DNA of 64,000 nt from Rhizobium oryzicola (GTDB taxonomy: Bacteria > Pseudomonadota > Alphaproteobacteria > Rhizobiales > Rhizobiaceae), in assembly GCF_030504645.1 (NCBI RefSeq), contig NZ_JAUKWQ010000008.1, forward strand, positions 1-64,000, given 5' to 3'. Positions within the stretch are counted from its first letter, which is position 1. The number at the start of each line of letters is the position of its first letter. The notes under the pieces are model-generated. The model had not been told where the DNA came from, searched no databases, and was given only the letters and a program-made list of their open reading frames with translations. Below are positions 44,327 through 52,139 of the stretch, piece after piece. The translations under genes were made by a program, and so were the position numbers.

Positions 44327-45346
44327 ATGACCAAGATTCAGGCCAAGAAACGCACTCTCGTCTTTTTCCTCGTACCGCATTTTACCATGCTGCCCTTCGC
44401 AGCTGCCGTCGAAACCTTGCGCATTGCCAATCGAATGCTGGGTTATCCCGCCTATAGCTGGCGGCTCGCATCCGCTGATGGAGAGAAAGTGTACTCATCG
44501 AGCGGCATCGCAATCGAGGTCAACTCGTCCATTGCCGACGAACGCAAGCACTTGGGCGGAGAAAACCGCCCCAATATGGTTCTCGTCTGTTCCGGCGTTT
44601 ATGTGGAAGAGTTCCAGAACAAATCCGTCAATGCCTATCTGCGTGAGACCTATAACCGCGGCGTTGCTGTCGGCAGCCTCTGTACCGGCGCCCATGTGCT
44701 GGCACAGGCAGGGCTGCTGAACGGCAAGCGCTGCGCCATTCATTGGGAAAATCTGCCGGGCTTTTCAGAAGCCTTTCCGCAGGCCGAGGTTTACGCGGAC
44801 CTCTATGAGGTGGACAGCAATATCTACACCTGCGCCGGCGGCACCGCATCGCTCGACATGATGCTGAACCTCATCGGCCAGGATTTCGGCGAAAACCTTG
44901 TGAACCGCGTTTGCGAGCAGCAGCTGACGGACCGCGTGCGCAACCCGCATGATCGCCAGCGCCTGCCGTTGCGCGCCCGCCTCGGTGTGCAGAACTCCAA
45001 GGTGCTGTCGATCATTGAATTGATGGAAAGCAATCTGGCAGAGCCGATTTCCCTCGTCGAGATCGCCGATCATGTCGGCCTCTCCCGCCGCCAAATCGAG
45101 CGCCTGTTCCGGCAGGAAATGGGCCGTTCACCAGCCCGCTACTATCTCGAAATCAGACTGGATCGCGCCCGCCATCTCCTCGTGCAATCGTCGATGCCGG
45201 TTGTTGAAGTTGCTGTTGCCTGCGGCTTCGTCTCCGCGTCACACTTCTCCAAGTGTTATCGCGAAATCTACAATCGCTCACCGCAACAGGAACGGGCAGA
45301 GCGTAAATTGACGGTCATCACGCACAGGATGGGCGCAGCCGCCTGA
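44327..45346 (+). CDS. GlxA-family transcriptional regulator (DJ-1/PfpI + AraC)
   Basis: A 339-residue regulator. The N-terminal amidotransferase-like DJ-1/PfpI domain (about 8-190) has CTGAHVLAQAGLLNGKR and CAIHWE. The C-terminal AraC domain has two helix-turn-helix units (LVEIADHVGLSRRQIERLFRQEMG and VVEVAVACGFVSASHFSKCYREIY). The family includes GbdR and ArgR-type activators for glycine betaine or amino acid use. The nearby betaine-type binding protein and dimethylglycine dehydrogenase-like gene make a betaine-pathway role plausible but unproven. Confidence 0.88.
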   Translation: MTKIQAKKRTLVFFLVPHFTMLPFAAAVETLRIANRMLGYPAYSWRLASADGEKVYSSSGIAIEVNSSIADERKHLGGENRPNMVLVCSGVYVEEFQNKSVNAYLRETYNRGVAVGSLCTGAHVLAQAGLLNGKRCAIHWENLPGFSEAFPQAEVYADLYEVDSNIYTCAGGTASLDMMLNLIGQDFGENLVNRVCEQQLTDRVRNPHDRQRLPLRARLGVQNSKVLSIIELMESNLAEPISLVEIADHVGLSRRQIERLFRQEMGRSPARYYLEIRLDRARHLLVQSSMPVVEVAVACGFVSASHFSKCYREIYNRSPQQERAERKLTVITHRMGAAA

Positions 45347-45372
45347 AGCTCCCCAGTTAGCGAACGCAAGCG

Positions 45373-46728
45373 TCAGGCAACAGCCAGACGCTTGCGGTTC
45401 ATCACTTGGCTCTCCAGTTCGCGGACCATGAAGTGGTCTGAAAACACCCGATCACGACCGGACTGTTTCGCCATGAACAGGTACTGGTCGGCGGCATTCA
45501 CGTAGTTGATGAAGGTTTCGCGCGCCTGCACCTCGGCAAGGCCGATCGAGACTGTTGCGGCGATGTCTTCATCACCGAACACATAATGAAGACGCCCCAG
45601 TTCCTCTCGGATCATTTCGCAGAAATCCGAGGCCTGCTCTCCGTCCATGCCTTTCAGCAGAAGACCGAATTCCTCCCCGCCAAGGCGGCACAAGAGATGC
45701 TTCTCCTGATCCACCAATTGCATGAGACGCGCACCCATGGCCACGAGCACGCTGTCACCAAAGTCATGGCCGTATTTCTCGTTGAGGCGCTTGAAGTGGT
45801 CGATATCAATAATGGCCATGCCACAAGCTTCCTTGTTGTCCAGGCAATCATCGATCAACACCTTACCTGCCGTGTAGAAATGGCGGCGGTTGAAGAGACC
45901 CGTCAGGTAGTCGCTGGAAGCCGCCTGACGCAGCTGCTTGATCTGCGCCAGCGTATCAATGTTGTGGTTGACGCGGCACTGAACCTCTTCGGTCAGCAGC
46001 GGCTCATACACCACGTCGTTGCCACCCGCCTTCAGAAAGCCGACGGACTTGATACGGTCTGACGAGGGAAAGACGCCCATGATGCGTGTTCGGTCTTCGC
46101 TGACCTTGCGGCGCAGACGCCGGGCAAGTTGGCTGCCCTCCATATCCGGCAGGTTATGGGCGCAAATGACGAGCTCAATGTCCTGGAACTGCTCCGCCAG
46201 CAGAAGTGCGGTCGTACCGTTGAGCGCTTCTGATACGGAAAAGAGCTGCGAGCGGAAGAAATCGACAAGCCAGTTGCGGACCGTCGTATCGTGATGGGCA
46301 ATCAGCACTCGACGATCACGGTTCGCGAGTGTCCGCTTGACGCATTGGACGATGGTGTCGCAGGCACGTTCGCTATCTTTCAAGACATAGTCCACGACGC
46401 GGCGGTCGAGGATGCGTTCCCGAACGCCCAAATCGAATGTGGCGGTAAAGACGATTGTCGGGACATGCCGGCTCATTGTGAGATCGACAACCTCACCATG
46501 CGGAGAACCGGGGAGGTTGAGGCCGACGACCGCAATGGAGAAGCGATCTCCGCGCTCCAACGCCTGGCGTGCGGCGTCCATACTCGAACAATGAACTACA
46601 TCCAGATCGACTTCACGCTTGAAACGATAGGTCAGGATAGAGGCGAAGGTACGCGAGTCATCGATGAGAAGAATCGGTCCGTCCCGTCGTACCTTAGCGC
46701 CCTGAGGCTCATTCTGAATGTAGGGCAT
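45373..46728 (-). CDS. tandem-receiver GGDEF response regulator, PleD-like
   Basis: A 451-residue protein: receiver 1 (about 15-135), receiver 2 (about 143-265) and GGDEF (about 280-440). The diguanylate cyclase motif RLGGEEFG is intact; the RxxD inhibition site is absent. Both receivers seem unable to accept phosphate: the usual Asp is replaced in VVGLNLPG and in ICAHNLPD. It probably responds by protein contact, perhaps with the paralogue at 46742, whose gene lies 13 bases upstream on the same transcript. Confidence 0.9.
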   Translation of the reverse strand: MPYIQNEPQGAKVRRDGPILLIDDSRTFASILTYRFKREVDLDVVHCSSMDAARQALERGDRFSIAVVGLNLPGSPHGEVVDLTMSRHVPTIVFTATFDLGVRERILDRRVVDYVLKDSERACDTIVQCVKRTLANRDRRVLIAHHDTTVRNWLVDFFRSQLFSVSEALNGTTALLLAEQFQDIELVICAHNLPDMEGSQLARRLRRKVSEDRTRIMGVFPSSDRIKSVGFLKAGGNDVVYEPLLTEEVQCRVNHNIDTLAQIKQLRQAASSDYLTGLFNRRHFYTAGKVLIDDCLDNKEACGMAIIDIDHFKRLNEKYGHDFGDSVLVAMGARLMQLVDQEKHLLCRLGGEEFGLLLKGMDGEQASDFCEMIREELGRLHYVFGDEDIAATVSIGLAEVQARETFINYVNAADQYLFMAKQSGRDRVFSDHFMVRELESQVMNRKRLAVA

Positions 46729-46741
46729 TTACACTGCTGCC

Positions 46742-47593
46742 TTATGCCGGAACGGCGGCCTTAGCTCTGGTTTCGCGTCGGGCCTGCTCGGACTTGATCT
46801 GATGCAGCGTGTCCAGGTTCTGGTTCACGCGGCAATAAAACTCTTCGTCGATGAAGGGGCGCAGCATGAAGTCATTACCGCCGGCCTTGAGGAAACGCGC
46901 GGACAGCAGACGATCGGTTGAAGACGACACGCCAATAATGCGAAGCTCGTGCGAACCGCGCACCGAACGAATGCGACGGGTCAGTTCAAAGCCATCGATG
47001 TCGGGCATGTTGTAGTCAGTCACGACCAGGCCGATGTCCGGGTTCTTCTTCAGCAGATCGATGGCCTTGGCGCCGCTTTCGGCGACGCTGACACGGAAAT
47101 TGTAACGCTTCAGGCGCGTGGAGAGCAGCGCACGCGCCGTCGGACTGTCGTCCACGATCAGCACGTGATGACGATGATTGGTGAGGAAGCGGCAGACCGA
47201 TTCAACCAGCATTTCCACCGCGAAGATATTGTCCTTGAGGATGTAGTCGACGATATCTTTCGCCAGAAGTTTTTCGCGCGTGTTTTCCTGGAAGGTGCCC
47301 GTGAAGACAATCGTCGGAATATTGAGATCCGTCAGATACTCAAGTGCCTCGCCGTTTTCGGCGCCCGGCAGATTGATATTGGAGATGGCAAGCGTCACCG
47401 GCGTTTCCGACAGCTCGTTTGCCATCATCAGATCTTCATACGTGCGGCAGATTTCCGGGTCGATCCCAAAGATTTCCGTCAGGCGCTGACGGATCATGGA
47501 GGTAAAGACATTCGAGTCTTCGGCCACGATGATACGAGCGTCCGGAAACTGTTCGCCGGAATATTGCATTCCGGAAATGCCCAAGTAAGTCAT
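46742..47593 (-). CDS. tandem-receiver response regulator without output domain
   Basis: A 283-residue protein made of two receiver domains only. Receiver 1 (about 17-140) has lost its phospho-Asp (AISNINLPG), while receiver 2 (about 145-265) keeps the site in VVTDYNMPD, with DD in IVDDSPTA and K in FLKAGGNDF. It is clearly paralogous to the first two domains of the neighbour at 45373 (shared PTIVFT, VDYxLKD, RFLKAGGND). It may be the phosphorylatable partner that relays a signal to that cyclase. Confidence 0.87.
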   Translation of the reverse strand: MTYLGISGMQYSGEQFPDARIIVAEDSNVFTSMIRQRLTEIFGIDPEICRTYEDLMMANELSETPVTLAISNINLPGAENGEALEYLTDLNIPTIVFTGTFQENTREKLLAKDIVDYILKDNIFAVEMLVESVCRFLTNHRHHVLIVDDSPTARALLSTRLKRYNFRVSVAESGAKAIDLLKKNPDIGLVVTDYNMPDIDGFELTRRIRSVRGSHELRIIGVSSSTDRLLSARFLKAGGNDFMLRPFIDEEFYCRVNQNLDTLHQIKSEQARRETRAKAAVPA

Positions 47594-47687
47594 GATCCGC
47601 CTTCTTCTTTGTGATCCGAAGTGAAACTAGCGGACGCCGATTGCTGAAAGATTAAGCCGCGGCATCTACACGGGCACAAAGCAACAG

Positions 47688-47715
47688 AAAAAGGCGACCT
47701 TTACAGGCCGCCTTT
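47688..47715 (-). terminator. rho-independent terminator after the dimethylglycine dehydrogenase-like gene
   Basis: On the minus strand, AAAGGCGGCCT-GTAA-AGGTCGCCTTT gives an 11-bp stem with one G-T pair and a GTAA loop, followed by further T residues. It lies 44 bases past the stop at 47759. Confidence 0.85.
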
Positions 47716-47758
47716 CAAAGATGGTCAACCGACCGTTACTGTCCCAAACTTAAGCAGT

Positions 47759-50278
47759 TTACGCCCGAAGCACAGTATTATCGGGATCGAATGGACTTTC
47801 CGGCACGACTTCCGCTTCGTATTGCGTACCGAGGATTTTGACCTTCAGCTTTGTACCAACCACGGCATGTGAAGGCTTGACCATGGCAAGCGCCACCGAC
47901 TTGCCGATGCGCCAGCCGTAGCCACCGCTCGTGACGCGCCCGACAAGCGCGCCAGACTCATCATAAATGGCTTCAGATCCGCGCGCGTCGACATCACTAT
48001 TCCCGCTCACGGTCAGCGTCACAAAATTCCAGCGCAGGCCCTTTTCCTTGGTGGCCACCATCGCATCCCGCCCGATGAAGTTCTTCTCCGGACGAATGAA
48101 GCGGTCGAGGCCGGATTCGAAGGCATTGTATTCGATGGAGAGTTCGCGCCCCATGTTTCGATAGGACTTCTCGACCGCCATGGCCACCATGGCCCGGATA
48201 CCGAAGGGCTTGATATTGAACTCGGCACCGGCTTCGAACAGCTTGTCGAAGATATAGGCCTGCATTTCAATCGGGTGATGCAACTCCCAACCGAGTTCGC
48301 CGATGAAATTGACGCGCAGCGCATGGGCGGTGGCGACACCAACCGATATCTGCTTGCCGGTCAGCCAGGGGAAATCCTTGTTCTCCAGGCTGGTGCGAGT
48401 GAGCTTTTTCAACACATCGCGCGACTTCGGCCCTGCCAGAACCAGCACGCCGTATTTTTGCGTAATCGGCTGCAGCGTGACAGAACCATCCTTGGGCGCC
48501 AGACGCCAGAGGAGGTCATGGTCATGCGCTTCGAGGCCACCAGCGGACACCATGTAGAAGCGACCGGACGCCCACTCATAGACCGTGAACTCCGCCTTCA
48601 CGCCGCCAGCCGGTGTCGGCAGATGGCAGAGCGCGATACGGCCGCGCTTCTTCGGGATGGCATTGGCGAAGATGCTTTCCAGCCAGTCGCGGGCACCGGG
48701 ACCGGTGACTTCGATCTTGGCGAAAGGCGACATGTCCAGCACGCCGACATTCTGGTGGACATGCTTCACTTCATTCCCCACATGCTCCCAGTAATTGGAG
48801 CGGCGGAAGGACCACTTCTCGACGAAACGTCCATCTTCCAGCGCAGGCGCATAATTGTGGTTGGTAATGACATCTGCACCAACGCCCTTTTCGCTTTCCG
48901 GCAGTTCATAGCCCTCAGGCGCATACCAGTTGGCACGCTCCCAGCCATAGAGTGAGCCGAACACGCCGCCGAGCTTCTTCAGGCGATCATAGATCGGCGT
49001 CACCTTCAGCGGACGAGCGGCCGCGCGTTCCTCGTCCGGATAGTGCATGGTGAAAACGTTGGCATAGGCCTCCTCGTTCTTGGCGATGAGGTAGCCTTCG
49101 GTTGCGTAGGGGCCAAAGCGGCGTGGATCGACGCCCATCATGTCGACGGTGGGTTCGCCATCGACGATCCATTCCGCCAGCTGCCAGCCGGCACCGCCTG
49201 CCGCCGTGATGCCGAAGGAATGACCTTCGTTCAGCCAGAAATTCTTCAGGCCCGGCGCTGGACCGACGATCGGGTTACCATCCGGCGTATAGGCGATCGC
49301 GCCATTATACACCTTCTTGATGCCGACTTCGCCGAAGGCCGGCACGCGTGCGATCGCCGTTTCGATATGCGGCATCAGCCGGTCCAGTTCTTCCTGGAAC
49401 AGTTCGTATTCGCTCTGGTCCGAGGGACCATCGACATAACAGACCGGCGCGCCGACTTCATACGGGCCGAGGATCAGGCCGCCTGCCTCTTCGCGCATGT
49501 ACCAGGCGGAGTCCGACTCGCGCAGCACGCCCATTTCCGGCAGACCCTGCTTGCGACGCTCCTGAATGGCCGGGTGCGGCTCGGTGACGATGTACTGATG
49601 CTCGACCGGAATGACCGGGATGTTGATGCCGACCATGTCGCCGGTCTTGCGGGCAAAGGAACCCGTGCAGGAAATGATGTGTTCCGCAATGATCTCGCCC
49701 TTGTCGGTCGTGACCTTCCACTGGCCATCGGCCAATTGCTCGATGCCCGTCACTGTCGTGTTGCGGTAAATGGTGGCGCCACGATCGCGCGCGCCCTTGG
49801 CAAGCGCCTGCGTCAGATCTGCGGGCTGAATGTAACCATCATCGGGATGCTGGATGGCGCCAAGGATGCCGTCCGTTTCGCAGAGCGGCCAGACTTCCTT
49901 GACCTGCTCGGGGGTGAGGATATTCACCTTCACGCCGATCGTCTCGGCGATCCCTGCGTAATACATGTATTCGTCCCAGCGGTCCTTGGTGCGGGCGAGA
50001 CGAATGTTGGAGACTTTCGAAAAACCGACATTCATGCCGGTTTCTTCCTGCAGCTCCTCGTAGAAGCGGACGGAATATTTGTGCAGCTGTCCGACCGAGT
50101 AGGACAGGTTGAAGAGAGGCAGCAGGCCTGCTGCGTGCCATGTGGAGCCAGACGTCAACTCCTTGCGCTCGATCAGCACGACATCGGTCCAGCCCTTTCT
50201 GGCAAGGTGATAGAGCGTGGATACGCCGACGACACCGCCTCCGATAACGACCGCGCGGGCTTGAGATTTGATCGACAT
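47759..50278 (-). CDS. dimethylglycine/sarcosine dehydrogenase-like FAD-GcvT fusion
   Basis: An 839-residue enzyme. The N-terminal FAD-dependent oxidoreductase domain (about 8-370) opens with VIGGGVVGVSTLYHLA. H48 in SGSTWHAAG is the residue that carries covalent FAD in characterised homologues. It is followed by an FAO_M linker and a C-terminal GcvT-like tetrahydrofolate-binding domain (about 430-830). Such enzymes demethylate dimethylglycine or sarcosine in choline-betaine breakdown. GAGGGGAAG precedes the ATG. The exact substrate cannot be fixed from sequence. Confidence 0.9.
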   Translation of the reverse strand: MSIKSQARAVVIGGGVVGVSTLYHLARKGWTDVVLIERKELTSGSTWHAAGLLPLFNLSYSVGQLHKYSVRFYEELQEETGMNVGFSKVSNIRLARTKDRWDEYMYYAGIAETIGVKVNILTPEQVKEVWPLCETDGILGAIQHPDDGYIQPADLTQALAKGARDRGATIYRNTTVTGIEQLADGQWKVTTDKGEIIAEHIISCTGSFARKTGDMVGINIPVIPVEHQYIVTEPHPAIQERRKQGLPEMGVLRESDSAWYMREEAGGLILGPYEVGAPVCYVDGPSDQSEYELFQEELDRLMPHIETAIARVPAFGEVGIKKVYNGAIAYTPDGNPIVGPAPGLKNFWLNEGHSFGITAAGGAGWQLAEWIVDGEPTVDMMGVDPRRFGPYATEGYLIAKNEEAYANVFTMHYPDEERAAARPLKVTPIYDRLKKLGGVFGSLYGWERANWYAPEGYELPESEKGVGADVITNHNYAPALEDGRFVEKWSFRRSNYWEHVGNEVKHVHQNVGVLDMSPFAKIEVTGPGARDWLESIFANAIPKKRGRIALCHLPTPAGGVKAEFTVYEWASGRFYMVSAGGLEAHDHDLLWRLAPKDGSVTLQPITQKYGVLVLAGPKSRDVLKKLTRTSLENKDFPWLTGKQISVGVATAHALRVNFIGELGWELHHPIEMQAYIFDKLFEAGAEFNIKPFGIRAMVAMAVEKSYRNMGRELSIEYNAFESGLDRFIRPEKNFIGRDAMVATKEKGLRWNFVTLTVSGNSDVDARGSEAIYDESGALVGRVTSGGYGWRIGKSVALAMVKPSHAVVGTKLKVKILGTQYEAEVVPESPFDPDNTVLRA

Positions 50279-50470
50279 TTAACTTCCCCTCTTCAATGGT
50301 CTCGGCCGGAACCGGACCATCCGGCATGCGTGGCAACCGGATTGTGTCGCAAACAGATCGTATCGGACTATGCTGAAGACGAAAGAGGCATTGCCGCCCG
50401 TTTGCGACATGCGGATCAATTGCGGCGACGCGTCCAAGAATTTGATTTTCCGCAAGCGGGTGCGACCGCT

Positions 50471-51256
50471 TTATTCCTCGGCGGCAGAAACAGGATGAAG
50501 CACCACCAGCTTGTGGTCCGGGCGGTCGGAGGGACGGAATGTATGCTGCTGGAAAAGCAGCGGACCACGCCTCGGATGGTGGAAACGCCGTTCGCCGCCC
50601 TCCCGCTCCAGAACGACCTGCTGGCGCCAGCCATCCCGGAAGACGTCGCTCTTGTCCATGAGCATATCGACCAGTTCGCTCATGGCAGGATTTCGCATGG
50701 CCTGGCCGTAATCGGCCCGGAATTCCGCCAGCAGGCGCAAAGACCTATGCTCCCAGTCGGCGATCAACCCACGCGCCGATGGTTCCAGAAAAACGAAGCG
50801 AAGCAGGTTGCGGTCGCAGCCCTCGGTCAACCAGCCCTCAAACAGGTTTTCGGCGGGCGCATTCCAGACACAGCCATTCCAGAGCGCATCAAGCCCGTAA
50901 GCTGGCACGCCGAGGGATTCGACCATCCGTACCAGTGACTGCGGCGCCCCCGGGGAACCCAGCGTTTGGCTGTCATCCGGATCACGCCGACCCGCCAATT
51001 GAAAGAGATAGGCCCGTTCGGCCCGCGTCAATTCCAACGCGACAGCCAGCCGCGCAAGAGCCTGCGGGGAAGGATGCACCTCCCGCCCCTGCTCTATCCA
51101 GGCACACCACGTGGCGCTGATCCCGGCGCGATCGGCGAGATCCTCCCGCCTTAGGCCCGGCGTGCGGCGACGCCCGAACTGACGTTCCGGCTCCAACCGC
51201 TCGCGGTGGGAACGGACGAAATCGCCCAGCAATTTACGCTTTTCCAAATCCAGCAT
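50471..51256 (-). CDS. HTH-XRE regulator with MmyB-like ligand domain
   Basis: About 261 residues. The N-terminal Cro/C1-type helix-turn-helix lies at about 10-85 (LGDFVRSHRERLEPE, then LRREDLADRAGISATWCAWIEQGR), and the C-terminal MmyB-like domain has GLDALWNGCVWNAPAENLF and HHPRRGPLLFQQHTF. This family regulates a neighbouring reductase or transferase gene. ATG 51256 is preferred. It diverges from the methyltransferase at 51339 across a short gap filled with repeated half-sites, so it should repress both genes. Confidence 0.88.
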   Translation of the reverse strand: MLDLEKRKLLGDFVRSHRERLEPERQFGRRRTPGLRREDLADRAGISATWCAWIEQGREVHPSPQALARLAVALELTRAERAYLFQLAGRRDPDDSQTLGSPGAPQSLVRMVESLGVPAYGLDALWNGCVWNAPAENLFEGWLTEGCDRNLLRFVFLEPSARGLIADWEHRSLRLLAEFRADYGQAMRNPAMSELVDMLMDKSDVFRDGWRQQVVLEREGGERRFHHPRRGPLLFQQHTFRPSDRPDHKLVVLHPVSAAEE

Positions 51257-51265
51257 GGCAGAATC

Positions 51266-51299
51266 TATAACAGGATATCTTGTCACTTGTAACAGGATA
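51266..51299. promoter_or_regulatory. three half-site operator between HTH regulator and methyltransferase
   Basis: TATCTTGTCACT (51276-51287) and TGTAACAGGATA (51288-51299) form an inverted repeat with 9 of 12 positions matching. A third half-site, TATAACAGGATA (51266-51277), repeats the right arm exactly 22 bp upstream. The cluster fills the 82-base divergent promoter region, the expected location for autoregulation by the XRE protein. Confidence 0.6.
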
Positions 51300-51338
51300 A
51301 ATTCGGCGCATTCTGTGTGTCATCACAGGAGACGGACG

Positions 51339-52127
51339 ATGAATAACGAGACGACAAACAGCAATGCTGCGGCACATGATGCGCAGGTCCAAAGCCAATT
51401 CGGTGCACGCGCCAATTCTTATGTCACAAGCGCCGTTCATTCGACCGGCGAGGATCTTGCCGCGCTGACGGCGATTGTCGCCGATGCCAAGCCTGCTCGC
51501 GCCATCGATCTCGGCTGTGGTGGCGGACATGTGTCGTACGCGATGGCAGCCCATGCCGGTAGGGTCGTCGCCGTCGATCTGTCCGCCGACATGCTGGCCG
51601 CTGTTGCGCGCACGGCGGCAGAACGCGGCCTCGGCAATATCGAAACTGTTGAAACGTCCGTCGAATCGCTGCCATTTGACAGTGGCCATTTCGACTTCCT
51701 CGGCTGTCGCTATACGGCGCATCATTGGCACGATGTTACCGCCGGCTTACGCGAAGGACGCCGTGTGCTCAAAGCCGGTGCCCCTGCCGTCTTCATCGAT
51801 GTCATCGCACCGGCCCATCCATTGCTCGACACGCATCTGCAGGCGGTTGAACTGCTGCGTGACACCTCGCATGTGCGAGATTACAGCCTGCAGGAATGGA
51901 CCGCGATGCTGGGCCAAGCACGCTTTGGCCTCCAGAAAGTCCGAACTTTCCGGGTGAAGATGGAGTTCGATACCTGGATCCGCCGGATGGCAACCCCTGC
52001 GGATCTGGCCCAGACCATCCGCAGGCTGCAGGTGCTTGCCGCATCTGAAGTGAAGCAGCATTTCGAAATCGAGCCCGATGGTTCGTTCATGCTGGATATG
52101 GCAATGTTCGAAACCATTGCCATCTGA
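51339..52127 (+). CDS. class I SAM-dependent methyltransferase
   Basis: A 262-residue methyltransferase of the UbiE/Methyltransf_11 pattern. The SAM motif I is AIDLGCGGGHVSYAMA (about 54-69), the acidic motif II is VVAVDLSADML, and ESLPFDSGHFDFLGCR is motif IV. The N-terminal helix (QVQSQFGARANSYVTS) is common in this family. CAGGAGAC precedes the ATG. It is controlled, by position, by the divergent HTH regulator. The methyl acceptor is unknown. Confidence 0.88.
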   Translation: MNNETTNSNAAAHDAQVQSQFGARANSYVTSAVHSTGEDLAALTAIVADAKPARAIDLGCGGGHVSYAMAAHAGRVVAVDLSADMLAAVARTAAERGLGNIETVETSVESLPFDSGHFDFLGCRYTAHHWHDVTAGLREGRRVLKAGAPAVFIDVIAPAHPLLDTHLQAVELLRDTSHVRDYSLQEWTAMLGQARFGLQKVRTFRVKMEFDTWIRRMATPADLAQTIRRLQVLAASEVKQHFEIEPDGSFMLDMAMFETIAI

Positions 52128-52139
52128 TCAGCAAACGCC

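Noticed and set aside
49043..50938. 631-codon open frame opposite the dimethylglycine dehydrogenase-like gene
   Set aside because: It runs antisense through two real genes and a promoter gap, with no ribosome binding site or recognisable domain.
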